A stretch of 64,000 nt of DNA, taken from the NCBI GenBank assembly GCA_905250125.1, contig CAJNOL010000675.1:1-64000 (forward strand). Reading direction: 5' to 3'. Both the position numbers and the translations under genes were made by a program. Under the pieces are notes generated by a model. It searched no databases. It was not told where the DNA came from and worked only from the letters and a program-made list of their open reading frames with translations. The DNA comes from Rotaria sordida. Lineage: Eukaryota; Rotifera; Eurotatoria; Philodinida; Philodinidae. This document shows, piece by piece, positions 11,143-22,827 of this stretch (positions are counted from its first letter, which is position 1; each line of letters starts with the position of its first letter).

Positions 11143-11397
11143 AATTCTTCATAAGATTGACATCGAATAAATGAAACATTTCTTATAAAAATAAACCACT
11201 TCATTCAAAAAGCATTCAGTTCTTAACTATCATGTTTTCTAAGATCCAACAAACTTGAATTTTTTTCCAGTACCTTGACAAACAAATAATAAAAAGTTCA
11301 CCTTTCTGCTAAAATAAGACCGTCGAAAACAAGACAATTTCATTGCTTTTTTATGAATTTTCATGCACTAAATGTATTTCAAAACTTCCATAAGAAT

Positions 11398-11809
11398 TCA
11401 TGAGACTTCAAAAGACTTCAAAAGACTTCAAGAGACTTCAAGAGACTTCAAGAGACTTCATGAGACTTCATGAGACTTCATTAGACTTCATGAGACTTCA
11501 TAAGACTTCATGAGACTTCATTAGAATTCAAGAGACTTCAAGAGACTTCATGAGACTTCATTAGACTTCATGAGACTTCATGAGACTTCATTAGACTTCA
11601 TGAGACTTCATGAGACTTCATTAGACTTCATGAGACTTCATAAGACTTTATGAGACTTCAGAAGATTTTATGAGACTTCAGAGACTTCAAGAGACTTTAT
11701 GAGAATTCATGAGAATTCATAAGACTTCAAAGAGACTTCAGAAGGCTTCGAAAGACTTTCAAGATTTCATGGGACTTCACGACTGAAGTCTCTGCTGTTT
11801 CCCCCTTGG
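11398..11809. repeat. GACTTCA decamer element C with right terminus
   Basis: About 38 decamers (GAGACTTCAT dominant, some GAGAATTCAT) end in CTGAAGTCTCTGCTGTTT followed by CCCCCTTGG. This is the inverted counterpart of the left terminus CCAAGGGGGAAACAGC seen at A and B. No left terminus is present at 11,398, so either B and C are halves of one element interrupted by the 10.9-11.3 kb insert, or C is truncated. Confidence 0.75.
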
Positions 11810-11910
11810 TTACAGACATACCCACTCTCCCCTCCCCCATTACAGACAACTACCTATTACAGACAGCCCCCATTACAGACACTCCCCATTACAGACCTTA
11901 GCAACGAGGA
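11810..11910. repeat. ATTACAGAC minisatellite
   Basis: Five spaced copies of ATTACAGAC separated by C-rich spacers (CCCCTCCCCC, AGCCCCC, ACTCCCC) end at GCAACGAGG. The same motif occurs near 10,228 (ATTACGGAC) and reversed near 15,690 and 37,970 (GTCTGTAAT), in members of the GTGGAACTCAC family. Confidence 0.6.
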
Positions 11911-12430
11911 TTAAATAATGGATAAATAAATAAATATATACATATATAATAGTTTCATTTACCATCTAATTCAATGCTTATAATAAAAAAGAACAAATAT
12001 AGAATTAAGACAAACAAGAATGTGAAAAACGAAAAATACTGAACGAATAGCAACAATAAAACGAAACATAAGGACGCCCGTCAGAAAATTAAAAAGTTTA
12101 GAAATTCTTGATTTTATACGTTCTATATTTCATGTTAATATAATGAAGCTGAAGAACATACGTGAGTTTTACATTTCAGCCCCAAAAGAGATGCGCTGAC
12201 AAGCTTTTCACCTTTTAGCGTGTAAAAGTAAAGGGAACACGCACGCTCAAACTTAAACTCACATGCTAAAAGAACTAAAAGGGCTAAAATATTCTTAGTG
12301 TAAGTATGAAGGCATGGACGTGATACTAATACTTGAGACCCTAAAACTTTAACCATTCTACTATTTTCTTCTATCGATATTCAAATCGTTTGCGAATAAA
12401 TAATCATTCTTTCTCGTATAAATTCTAGGT
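11911..12430. other. Intergenic DNA, nothing recognised
   Basis: AT-rich, with TAAATAAATAAATATAT near 11,924. The minus-strand open frame at 12,135-12,356 has no recognisable domain. Confidence 0.4.
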
Positions 12431-12533
12431 TGTGGGGTGTGGGTGTGGATGATGATGTGGGTGGTGGTGTGGTGGGTGTGGGTGTGGGTAATAATATATT
12501 ATTCATTCACATGCACACCCCATATCCACACCC
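12431..12533. repeat. GGGTGT/ACACCC hairpin block 4
   Basis: About 60 bp of GGGTGT/GATGATGTGGGTGG, then AATAATATATTATT (itself palindromic) as loop, then CACACCCCATATCCACACCC. The right edge directly abuts a decamer array that lacks its left terminus. Confidence 0.8.
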
Positions 12534-12662
12534 TCAAGAGACTTCAAGAGACTTCATGAGACTTCACAGACTTCAGAGACTTCAAGAGACTTTATGAGAA
12601 TTCATAAGACTTACAAGACTTCATGGGACTTCACGGCTGAAGTCTCTGCTGTTTCCCCCTTG
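12534..12662. repeat. GACTTCA decamer element D (left-truncated)
   Basis: About a dozen decamers end in CTGAAGTCTCTGCTGTTT and CCCCCTTGG. The left half and terminus are missing; the array starts at the last base of hairpin block 4. Confidence 0.75.
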
Positions 12663-12710
12663 GTCTAACTGCTCATTTATGAGAGAAATATTTACACTAT
12701 ATTGAGAATA

Positions 12711-12780
12711 ATACAAAAATCATTTTAAATCACCTTAAATTATTTTAAATCACAAAATCACAAATTGCTGTTTCCCCTTG
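12711..12780. repeat. TTAAATCA-cored element, reverse orientation
   Basis: Repeats of TTTTAAATCACC/TTAAATTA are followed by ATTGCTGTTTCCCCTTG, the same terminus type as the decamer elements but with a different core. Confidence 0.5.
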
Positions 12781-14010
12781 AAAATACCTCTATGTTGCCT
12801 AACGAATGGTGAAGTAGTTTTGACTGTGCCAGTTTGTAGAGTACCTAAGGTAGTATATACCCACAAAGTTTCATGCCTAAAAACATCATAGTTGCAAAAT
12901 GGCAAAGTATACATTGAGTGGGTACTGCATTGGTAATCACCATTTTTCAGCTGAAGGTACCTCTATTGTGATTTCAATATTTTGACAGGAGAAACTTTTT
13001 AGAAGAAAAAATTTTAGACATTTTCACACCTCATTTGGAGCTACATATAGGAAAAGTTTCATCGAAATCGGTGACATCAATTGAACACATGGTCTGTTGT
13101 TTCGGTCGCCCCTATCATGCAATGGCTCCTAGGGGAGCACAGAGTTCAGAGACAAAAATTTGATCTCAAGAGATCTGAAGAGCGATGCAGGAATTCTTCG
13201 AAAAACAATTTTTTTTTATTTTGTAAGGATATTTTTCTGGTTGGTAATAGAGGATAGTATGGTGATTTTTACTGAATACAATTCATCTTATCTGATGAAG
13301 CTTTTCCATTAATTCCTAACTGAGCCTGGTTATATGTCCTATAGAAAAGAACTCATTTTTTTGGTATTTTTCAATAGATCTTCTAGGACCATTCTTGGAG
13401 ATTGCACGCTAATTTTTTTTACAGGGCTGTAGTCCAGAGAGAGTACTTCTAATTTTTATATATCAGCTACCAAGACAATCCATATTTTGGGAGATAGCCT
13501 AATCTGAAAACCTCCTTTTTTTCCAAAAACCCATTTTCGAGACGATTGCCCTAACTAAATGGAACAATGTAGATGGCTGGAATTTTCAGAAATAATAGAT
13601 CTTTTAGTTCTCTATTTGCAATAAAATTCCAGATCTCTAACCGACTCCAATCAAAAAGTACGTTTTTGCATATATTGGATGGTTCATAAAATACCAACGG
13701 CTCAATATTTGTAAACAAAAGTTTTATGGCTAATAGGACTCACTGAGATATATGTCTCTAAAAAATTTCAGCTTAATCAACCGAGCCGTTCTTGAAATAC
13801 GGCCGCTTTAGGCTCCCGTTGATGAACATGGCCATTTTGAAAGCTTTTTGTAAAATGCTCATAAAAAAGCAGGGGATCTATATTTTTTTAACACGAATTG
13901 TGCCAAAATTCTTAGAACTACCCTCTAAAACATATCCTAAGTTGAGTAAAATCTGACAACCTCGATTGAGCAAAGACTTTACGTAGCAGGTCGCGGCTTA
14001 TATAGACTGG
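12781..14010. repeat. Unclassified dispersed repeat related to the 30.4-32.0 kb palindrome
   Basis: This 1.2-kb non-coding stretch is less AT-rich than its surroundings and has repeated AATTTTCAG/AATTTCAG motifs. GAAATCGGTGACATCAATTG with ATGGTCTG and GCAATGGCTCCTAGG (about 13,057-13,136) matches the outer end of the palindrome (AAATCGGTGACATCGATTGA, ATGGTCTG, GCGATGCCTTCTAGG at 31,983-32,051). No transposase is visible, so it is a non-autonomous element or a decayed copy. Confidence 0.55.
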
Positions 14011-14324
14011 CTCATATATCTGAAACCTGGAAATTGAAATCAACTACTCAATAAAAGAGTGGCTCGAAAACATACACGCATGTTTCTTCATGTAGATATC
14101 ACGGGAACATATTCACACATTGTTCTTACTATGAGTTCTATGGAAACACAATAATTCAATAGATGAGTATCTGAAAAGTTCTTCAATAATTGAATTTAAA
14201 TCTCAGTTTTGAGACTACTGAATATATATTAGAAGAATAAATTTTTTTTACACATCAGTTTATTGCATTTATCAATGCTGTACGTAGATATCTGTGCTTT
14301 TGTAACAGTATTGCTACTGATAAA

Positions 14325-16073
14325 GAATAAAAGTTCCATAGATACATGTGTAGCAAGAATAACTAACATATCTCATACGATTAAACAATAATAATATGAT
14401 TGATGAACACAGCATTTTCTTAATTCATAAATCTAAAATAACTTTACACATGGAAAGAACCAATCATCAACATTAGTTAATATATGACGATAATCGATAG
14501 TAAAAAGCTTATTATTATATTAGTTATATTATGTGACGAAGGCGATAATTACGAAAGTTTCTCTTTTTTTTCTTTTTCTTACATGCACGCTTCGTTAATT
14601 CTTCTTTTCTACTACATCAAGCGATTCTCTATACATCACAAATCACTCTATTATATATTACAAACCATGTGGACAAACGAGCGCATTAAAGAAAGCCATT
14701 TCGTATCTCAGTTAATAATATAAAAACACATATCAAAAGTAAAGCTAAGAGTATCAGTGCAGATACTAGATATATGACAGTAAGCTGCAGAAAAAAGACA
14801 AATGAAAATCATATCGACAGTGTATCCAGTTGTTCAATATTATTTAAATCATACAAAAACTAAAATGGGTGATGACTGCATTATCTCAAAAATTAGATCT
14901 GCTCAAGTATGGTGTATGAAATACATTCTATCATTTTGCATGATCAATTAGAAGAGGTAAGTAATAGTTCATTTCGATTCCAGTTACGATATTAATTCGT
15001 ATATTTTCGAAACTAGACAAAGCTGAGTCTAAGTCCATCATTATTTATCTCAAGCATGATCATCAATATTTTCTTTGCCTTGCATAAAATGATAGACATG
15101 AATGATGTATGATCTCTCTATAATACTAAAGATAAACATAACAGAAAAAGCTTGTGAGCGCAGCCATTTTGGAGTTGAAATGTGGAACTCATATATGCTC
15201 TCTAGCTTCAATAAACTAATACAAAATATATAAAATGAAAAATCTCTTGTGAACTATAGTTGTTTTGTAGGATAATCGAAAATCAGAGTAAGAACCTCAC
15301 TAATCTCTACATTTCAAACAGAAAATTTTTTTTCTATAGGCGCTCTATTTTTATTCTGCATTCTTGCTATTTGGCCATTATCTTTCTTTTTTTTTTAAAT
15401 TCATTTTTTGTAATTTAATATTCTTATTATTATAATCATTGGATTAATTGGCAAATAATTCTGTTTTATATATCTATTATATGCACAGAAGATCCTACCC
15501 ACTATTATATGTATTGATCAGCTCACAAACAATGATGTTGATTATCTTGAAAATTATAATTTGATCAATTTTTCAAAAAAGCTAGAAAATCTCACTCCTC
15601 TTATTTTTAATTGCTAAGGTTTATAATGGAGAGTATATGTAATTGGGACCTCGTCTTTAATGGAAGTGAGAGGGGGCAGGCAGGCGAGGGTGTCTGTAAC
15701 AGGAAGGGGAAAGGGATGTGAGAAACCGCGAAAACTTGACCTTAAAACTGATACTCACTATTTCTTCGAAAATATATGTGAGTTCCACAAAACATAAAAA
15801 CAAATAAGATGTGCACTTTTTAAAGGTAAGCTAAGAGATAATGTTAGAAGCAGGTTCAGATGAACATATCTGAGATTAGGGATATATGGCTGTTATTACA
15901 ATATCATGTAATTTGTATACAGTGAATACCTTTTGTTACTCTGGAAGTTGTCAATTTAAAAAAAAATCACCGTATAGACATAGAATAATTGACAAAATTA
16001 TCAGATAATTTAAATAATAGTAGAATATGGTTTATCTGAAACCTTGTAGCCTATTGTAATTTTATAGTTGATA
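14325..16073. repeat. Left arm of a long inverted duplication (partner 29,222-30,352)
   Basis: Several landmarks return in reverse complement in the partner. Examples are ATTCGTATATTTTCGAAACT at 14,996 with GAAAATATACGAATTAGTG at 29,648, and ATGTGGACAAACGAGCGC at 14,668 with the reversed form at 29,975. TGTATACAGTGAATACC at 15,914 matches GTATTAACTGTATACA at 29,372, and AATTGACAAAATTATCAGAT at 15,987 matches ATCTGATAATTTTGTCAATT at 29,294. Identity looks like roughly 80-90%. The left arm contains an extra element of about 650 bp (15,143-15,800). No coding function is seen in either arm. Confidence 0.75.
15143..15800. mobile_element. GTGGAACTCAC-type element nested in the inverted duplication
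   Basis: The left terminus TGTGGAACTCATATATGC (15,181) pairs with the right terminus ATATATGTGAGTTCCACA (15,773). This segment is absent from the partner arm near 29,510, so it is a defined insertion. It contains AGGGTGTCTGTAACAGG, the reversed ATTACAGAC motif. No ORF was seen: a MITE-like, non-autonomous element. Confidence 0.65.
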
Positions 16074-17560
16074 TTAAACATAGAGAAGTGTAAAAAAATA
16101 TATTGAGTTGGTTGATCAGTTAGCAAATAACTGATTGTGCTACAAATACTTTTATATAAATCAATGCAGTATGTGTGTATTTTCCTTTCATCGTTTCTAT
16201 ATCCATCAGTTTGAATTACAAAGTTTCATTGTAGGGTTGTCTTAAAAAGCAGTGATTTCCACTTGTTTTCATAAAACAATAAGGACTGCAGTTAATCGAA
16301 TGACAATATATTCACTAATAACGTTGCGTATCTTAATTATTTGTTTTCATTTACAGCAGATAAATAGATTATGGCAAGGTGCCATACAGATAGTAAGAAG
16401 TATATCATCCTGAATCTTGTTCCATGGTGTTTCGACCATAAAAAACATATGAGTCCTTTGAATCGATTGAAAGTTATAATATCTTATAGAGATTGATGAG
16501 TTATATTATAGAAAAAAAAATCAGTTTTGAATATTGTTCCTTTAGGGATATATAGAATTTACAAGTTTAGCTAGAAAACATGAAAACTTATAAAAAAATC
16601 AAAAACTCTGGAAAACTACTAAATTTTGCTCTTCGTTGTTTTTAATTATTGCATGGACAAAAGTTAATTCTAATTATATATACTTGTTTTCCAAAATCTA
16701 ACGCATTCGCTCATATATTACTTTTTCTTTTTCATTCACTTAATAAAAGTTTTTACTAAACTATACTATTGGTCTATGACAAAATAATAATGTTCAAACT
16801 CAGTCCATAGAAAGTCTCTTAAGCTGAATTTCACAATTTAACGACGCAGCAGATTTTGTAGAGCAAACTTTGCTCTATCCAATCCTATATATGAAATTTT
16901 ATTTCAACTCGAAACAATTGCAATATAGATATCAACTTTTAGAAAATCTAGAAATAACAATAGTTACTGTTATAATTTCTGTATCATTTCGCTTGTCACA
17001 ACCAGTTAAAGTCAGCAAAAAAATCATACTCGAGTACTTTGGCATACCTAGGAGTGTGAGTATGATGCTTCCGCCTGAGTTAAAAGCACAAAATAAAGAA
17101 CTGAGAAAAGGAATGAACAGTTATCTCAACTATTATAATTTGATAGATTAAGGGATTTCTAAGTTTCCCCTCAGATAAATTTCTTGCAGGAAATAAGGAG
17201 AAATTTATTGCAAAACAAAAAATTATGAATTTTGACTGCTTACCCTTTTCAGAAGATTCACTCCTGTCCTTAGACGATTTCTCCTTAGGCACCAGGTACT
17301 AGATAGTAAGAAGTGATATTGATTGATTTTTTTTAGAATTCACCTGGTTTTTGGAAAAACTTATCGCGAAATGGGTATTTCCATGGGATCTCCACCATGA
17401 CATACAAAAGCGATCTCCAATTTTGATGAAATTTTCAGCGCTTGTAGAGCTTTTAATTCTAAGCATTTTGATAAAAAAAATTTTCGAAAAGCTTTGGTTT
17501 TAATAGAGATATAATCAAAATATTTTAAACACTAAAACTCGAAAATTCATAAGAAAACTA
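16074..17560. other. Intergenic DNA, nothing firmly recognised
   Basis: AT-rich. The plus-strand open frame 16,870-17,151 has no domain. The stretch 17,340-17,560 has AAATTTTCAGCGC motifs reminiscent of the dispersed repeats elsewhere, but no ends could be fixed. Confidence 0.35.
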
Positions 17561-17561
17561 A

Positions 17562-18156
17562 TACTGGATTTTTTTAAAAGTACTAACGACGATTTTTTGA
17601 ATAACTTTTCAATGGTTCAAGCGATAGAGGTCAGGTTTTCGCCGTTAGAAAGAGCAAGGTGGGGACGTCGGTCTGTATAAAATTCATTAGGTTTACGAAC
17701 TTTTTTGTATAGTTGTTTGCAGTCTGATATGTTATTTTTTATCTATTTTCATTAGTTTTCAGGACAAGTTAACATCAGATCAGACGAAAATGTAGCGCAA
17801 ATCATGTGGTATTTGTGCTAAAATTTTCATATTTTAACATCAAAGCGTAAGGAAAAAACTCAAGAATAAAACGCAAAGATTTGAAAATTTTAGCACAAAT
17901 ACCAGACGATTTGGGCTACATTTTCGTCTGATTTGATGTTAGATTGTCCTAAAAACTAATGAAAATAGATAACAAATAACATATCAGACTGCAAACAACT
18001 ATACAAAAAGTCCGGAAATCTAATGAATTTTATACAGATCGACGTCCCCCACCTTGCTCTTTCTAACGGCGAAAACCTGACCTCTATCGCTTGAACCATT
18101 GAAAAGTTATTCAAAAAATCGTCGTTAGTACTTTTAAAAAAATCCGGCATTAGTAA
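17562..18156. mobile_element. Foldback element, arms about 280 bp
   Basis: The terminus GGATTTTTTTAAAAGTACTA at 17,566 is repeated in reverse at 18,126-18,146. The arms match base for base over long runs, for example GGTTCAAGCGATAGAGGTCA versus TGACCTCTATCGCTTGAACC and ATTTTCGTCTGAT on both sides. The loop is about 40 bp around 17,858. No ORF spans it. Its right end lies about 100 bp before the TATA box of the epimerase gene. Confidence 0.8.
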
Positions 18157-18255
18157 ACATTAATTTGAATAGATACACTTTTGTCTTTGTTTTAGTATAA
18201 TTATTGTATTTCGGCATGTGCTCTTAATATAATTCATTCTGATACCCATTTCTTT

Positions 18256-18266
18256 GCTATATAAAC
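18256..18266 (+). promoter_or_regulatory. TATA box of the epimerase gene
   Basis: GCTATATAAACTTAAAC at about 18,255 lies 70 bp before the ATG at 18,331. Confidence 0.65.
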
Positions 18267-18330
18267 TTAAACTGCCATTAGGAAGGTTCGTGAAGAGAAC
18301 TGCTAAGACAATTTCATTCCTGTAGAAACG

Positions 18331-19675
18331 ATGCTTTCACGAAAGTATCAACAACTGATCGTCGTTTCTTTATTTGGCTTTTTAATCATTTTCTTACTGT
18401 TGCACTATGATGTTTATCAACAAATAGATTTGTCTCATGACGGCAGTGTCTTTGAGCATAAATCAAACGACTATGTGCAAAAAGTTCGAAATAAAGATGT
18501 GAATCTTATGGAAATTCAATGGCTCAATATCTCGATGGTGACTTCTAAATGGCGATACAATTACCTTGTAACTGGTGGTAAACGCTGACGACTACGATAT
18601 ACATTGCATAGATTGAACTTCTCTTACTGTTCTTTTAGGTGCAGGCTTTATTGGCAGTCATTTAGCAGATCGTCTACTTACAAGGCTAGAAAGCGGTGAG
18701 CCATCTCGAGTAATTATTCTAGACAATTTCAACAATCACTATTCACCCTTGTTAAAAGAACGAAACATTAATGTACTGAGAACATATCATTCTGAGCAAG
18801 TGCTTGATGGAAGTTTAGTAGTCATTCGAGGTTCTATTAACGATAAGTCTCTACTCAAGTCAATATTTTCGAATTTCCACATCACCCATGTGGCTCATCT
18901 TGCGGTAGGTAATTTTTTTATCAATTCTACACCAACTTCAATTTGCATACAGGCATTGCCCGGAGTTCGTTTGTCGAAAAATTATTCTTCTCAATACGTT
19001 GAGACTAACTATGAAGGAACTCATAATCTGCTTGAACAGGCGGTTATACATAATGTGTCTATTTTTGTGTTAGCATCCACGTCAAGTGTATATGGGCGAA
19101 CTAGTCGAATTCCATTCACCGAAACAGATCCATGTGACAGACCTCTATCACACTACGCTGCCACTAAGCGTGCGGCCGAAATGCTAAGTTATGTTTATTT
19201 TAATATTTACGCACTGAATGTGACAATACTACGTTTGTTTAACGTTTATGGTCCACGAGGTCGTCCCGACATGATGCCCATCCAAGTTTTACGTGCAATT
19301 CTAGATCCAACACAGGTAGTCGATGTCTACGATAATGGAACGATTATGAGAGATTGGACCTACATAGATGATGTCGTTGAAGCGTTCATGAAAGCCTTAG
19401 CCAAACCACTCGGCTATCAGATCTTTAATGTGGGTCATGGTCAACCTATTGCCCTGTCGACGTTTATCCAATATATTGAACAGATCTCAGTTAATAGGAA
19501 GATAAATCGTAATCCAAAACCAGTGCGGTCACATTCTACCGAGGCCCCAATTACTTATGCTAATACATCGAAAGCGAAGCACTTGCTCAACTTTGTAGCC
19601 AAAACAAATATAATTGATGGATTAAATAAAACATGGAATTGGTTTTATGCTGAACACAAAGCATCTATGATGTGA
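18331..19675 (+). CDS. UDP-glucuronate 4-epimerase-like NAD-dependent sugar epimerase (three exons, membrane-anchored)
   Basis: Exons 18331-18577, 18639-18904 and 18953-19675 (introns of 61 and 48 nt, GT-AG) give 411 aa. Residues 8-26 form one membrane helix after a short basic N-terminus, indicating a type II Golgi/ER protein. The Rossmann motif TGGAGFIGSHLADRLL (81-96) is restored only by splicing the first intron. HLAALPGVRLS is restored by splicing the second and equals the family HLAAQAGVRYS. Then come STSSVYG (213-219), catalytic Y239 and K243 in YAATK, NVYGPRGRPDMMP and RDWTYIDDVV. This combination is typical of bacterial CapI and plant GAE enzymes, which interconvert UDP-glucuronate and UDP-galacturonate. 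UDP-xylose synthase and other short-chain epimerases are less likely. Animals generally lack GAE/CapI, so horizontal origin is plausible (inference); the introns show the gene is established in a eukaryote. Confidence 0.85.
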
Positions 19676-19861
19676 AAGCTATTCGATTAAGATCTTGTTT
19701 CTAAAACAGTGCAATAACAAACCTAAGTTGTTCAGAAATGTGACCATCCGATTTGTGAAACTTTGAAACTCGCCTTGTAACTTTTAATCACGTTTTGCCA
19801 ATATATTTTTGGTTCTTAATGCATGTCGCCACTTGAGAACAACCCCTATCAGTGCTTATAG
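19676..19861. other. 3' flank of the epimerase gene
   Basis: No exact AATAAA was found; AATAAC at 19,712 may serve. The GGGTGT block starts 186 bp after the stop codon. Confidence 0.4.
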
Positions 19862-20240
19862 GAGTGTGGATATGGGTGTAGGGTGTAGGGTGTAGGGTGT
19901 AGGGTGTAGGGTGTGGGGTGTGGGGGTGTGGGGGTGTGGGGGTGTGGGATGTGGGGGTGTGGGATGTGGGGAGTGGGGAGTGGGGTGTAGGGTGTGGGTT
20001 TGGGTGTGGTTGTGGATGTGCATGTGGGCGGAGTGTGGGTGTGGATGTGAGCGGGGGTGTGAGTGTGGGTGTGGGTGCGGGTGTAGGTGTAAAGAAGAGA
20101 ACATCCACACCCACAGCCCCAACCACACCTACATCCACATACACACCCACATATACACACCCACACTCACACCCACATCCATGCCCACAAACACACATAT
20201 CTACACCCACTGGTACACTCACATCCAAGCGTCCATGCCA
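19862..20240. repeat. GGGTGT/ACACCC block 5, the largest
   Basis: About 225 bp of G-rich repeats (first TAGGGTG units, then GTGGGGGTGTGG, then GGGTGTGGGTGTGG) are followed by the spacer AAAGAAGAGAACATC and about 130 bp of C-rich repeats grading into ordinary DNA. The open frames of 90-176 codons on both strands here are produced by the repeat itself. The subarrays (TAGGGTG, then GGGGGTGTG, then GGGTGT) suggest stepwise growth from slightly different templates. Confidence 0.85.
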
Positions 20241-20900
20241 TACATCTAAACCTATAAGGGCGGTTGCAGACACGCTAATGTCGAGAGCCGTAGCCGCACA
20301 TGCAGTGACACCGGACACAGTTACTTTCGCAGCGACACATCCTCATCCACCGCGACATGCAATGCACAGTTACATCCACTCACCCTCAGACGCACTCACG
20401 TTCATACCCATTCACCCATACTGATACCCTGTGCGCAGTCTCACCCTACTCTCTCACTTTCAATGTAATGCAATCACCGTAGAACAGACACCGAATAACT
20501 TCTGACACAGGTGTATGCAGCAATCACACGTGCACAAGCATCGTAAGGTTCATACGCCGCAACAACAAACTGGCACTAGCGGCAGCACCATGCATACATA
20601 TAAGAGATAGACGATCTTTCCTTCAATCAAGTACACCTAATGGCATCGGAACGCTCTGCAACAACATGCGCTGACTTACCTGAACACGCTCAGATCCCAT
20701 TCCAGCTGCGACAATCATCCACAACATATACGCACATACAGCGAAAAAAAGAAAAATTAAGCAAACGTCCACACGTGCAGTAACATATAGAGATAGTTCT
20801 ACCAGGGTGCATCGGCCAGACATAGGAAAGCAATATTAACACCATATCTTGAATCCAAGATCCATCGCTAACGGCTCACTCAAACAAACCCACATGAAGC
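20241..20900. other. Compositionally odd stretch, richer in G+C
   Basis: Unlike the rest of the window this segment is rich in CA/AC dinucleotides and clearly higher in G+C. It runs directly on from block 5 and fades near 20,900, where a short tandem GCGCTGACTCTTGC / CCGCTGACTCTTGC pair occurs (about 20,965-21,002). No gene was recognised. It may be decayed C-rich repeat or foreign sequence. Confidence 0.35.
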
Positions 20901-22827
20901 TTCGCCAAGATACAACTGCGAACACTCAGAAAAGGTTTGTGCTGGTCAATTCAATATTTTACCAGCGCTGACTCTTGCAATGGTACCACCGCTGACTCTT
21001 GCGGTGAATTGGCTTGATTAGTATATGCTTGTGTTATTGCAGCATCTTTCCTTGGTTAGATTCTTATTAATCTTTCTCTTTATGTGTTGAGATGTTCCTC
21101 TGTGAGTTTGTTTGTCATTGATGATTTGCGTTCGAAAAAAATCTTTTGTTTTGAGAAGTTTTTCAAACCGATCAGGTCATACTTTATGTTTTTTCTCAGT
21201 ATAGTCAATATGCAAGTTGGTACACATTGTTGATGGTTGTTGTTCTTTGTGATTTTTTGATTTTTTTCGGTTTTGTATATCGGAGAGCATTCATAAATTT
21301 GATTAGTAGGGTGGTTTAGGTTGTATATGTATGTGAATGTGCTGTTTATTGGAGCTGGTGAACCTTTTATTTTAGCTTTCTTCATTTGGTTTTGTTTTTT
21401 ACGATGAAGACTGATAGGATATTTTCATAAGTTTTTTTGAACTTCATTGAACTTCTAGTTTTTGGGTATGTTGGTTTTTTTGTTATGTTGATCATATTAC
21501 ATTTGTTTTTATTTAATAGAGCACACTATTTTTGGGTTACTGCGCACCTGGACTGTTGTTTAATCATGTTGGTTCTTCGTTGTTTTCATTAGCGGTTGTA
21601 TTTGATCACCTTTATGTGTTGGTATCTGCATTTTTGAATTTTCCCAATTGATCTGTTGTTTATTGCGAAGTTTTTCAATAGTGTGTACTATCTTACAATG
21701 GCTTACGAGAATGTTTTAATAATATTCTATATCATGCGACACATACAGACGGCGTTTTAGTAGGGATACACATGAAATCACATGAATACATTCGTATGAA
21801 TGAAATTTCTTTCATCTGATTGTTGTTGCAAAAGTATCTAATATATGTATTGAGAATAGTAAATACATGCTTCTTTATTTCATAGTTTTTGTTGTCGTAT
21901 CATGTAATTCGCTTTGTTTTTCTGTTATTTCAGATGTTGCTTGCTGTAGTTATAATTGAAAATATGCAGAAAATAAATTGTAATCATGTAGTTTAGTGTT
22001 TATTTTGTTATATGTTGTATTATGATTATTATTATTTTGATTTGTGTTGCTGATTGACTATATATATATATATATATGAAAATTCGAAACATGTCTTGAT
22101 TAGTAATCAAGGAAGTCACAGCTTGTTTATTGAAATGATAGGATGTATTTAATGTTCACTGTTTCATATATAAATTATTAGGTGTCTGGTACCATATATT
22201 TTGGTGCATGTTTTCTTTTAATGTAGTATTAGTGTATTTATTAATATTCTTCAGAGCTAAATCATACACAATACTTTCTTCTATCCGATCACCTTATTGA
22301 ATAATTGAATTGAGTAAATTTTAGTAAATTTGAGGAATTGTAATATTAAATATGTTTTGTAAAACTGGTGTGATATAGCATGTTTTTAATCGAGAGCTTC
22401 ACTGGGTGCATACATATTTGTAATGCAAGTTATCCGAAATCGTATTTTTTTTAACAATTATAATGAAGAAAATTAACATGGCTTTAAATTGATACAGAAG
22501 GATTTTATAATTTAGCGGATGGTGATTTTTTTACAGATGTATAGTTTGGGTTTTTCGATCTTTTATTTATAATTCCATTCTAATATTATGTTGGGATGTA
22601 TATCGATTTTACCGCATATTTTTCATAGTGTTAATGTATTATCTGAAATAGAGATAAATGGTATTATATTGTCGGTATATACGGAGATACAATCTTATGT
22701 AACTGTTAGTTTGGAACAGAGCAGATCATACATTATTATAATTTATGCATAATCAACAGAAGTTAATAAAGGAAAATGAAACTCCATTCAGTTTAAGTCA
22801 ATTTCGATGCTTAAGGAAACTTACTAA
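20901..22827. other. Intergenic DNA, TG-biased plus strand
   Basis: The plus strand is T/G-rich over about 21,050-22,050, giving a 101-codon minus-strand frame (21,080-21,385) with no recognised domain. A TA microsatellite lies at about 22,060-22,078. No supported gene was seen. Confidence 0.35.

Noticed and set aside
9474..12662. Decamer arrays as CRISPR or as a gene
   Set aside because: The units are about 10 bp with no spacers, and the frame changes with length variants. It is a minisatellite in a eukaryotic genome.
19788..20424. Several overlapping ORFs of 90-176 codons on both strands
   Set aside because: They are translations of the GGGTGT/ACACCC repeat (runs of His-Pro-Thr or Val-Gly-Cys), open in many frames because the 6-bp unit has no stop.
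21080..21385. 101-codon minus-strand ORF
   Set aside because: Lys/Asn/Ile-rich translation of a T/G-rich stretch; no domain or transcription signals were seen.
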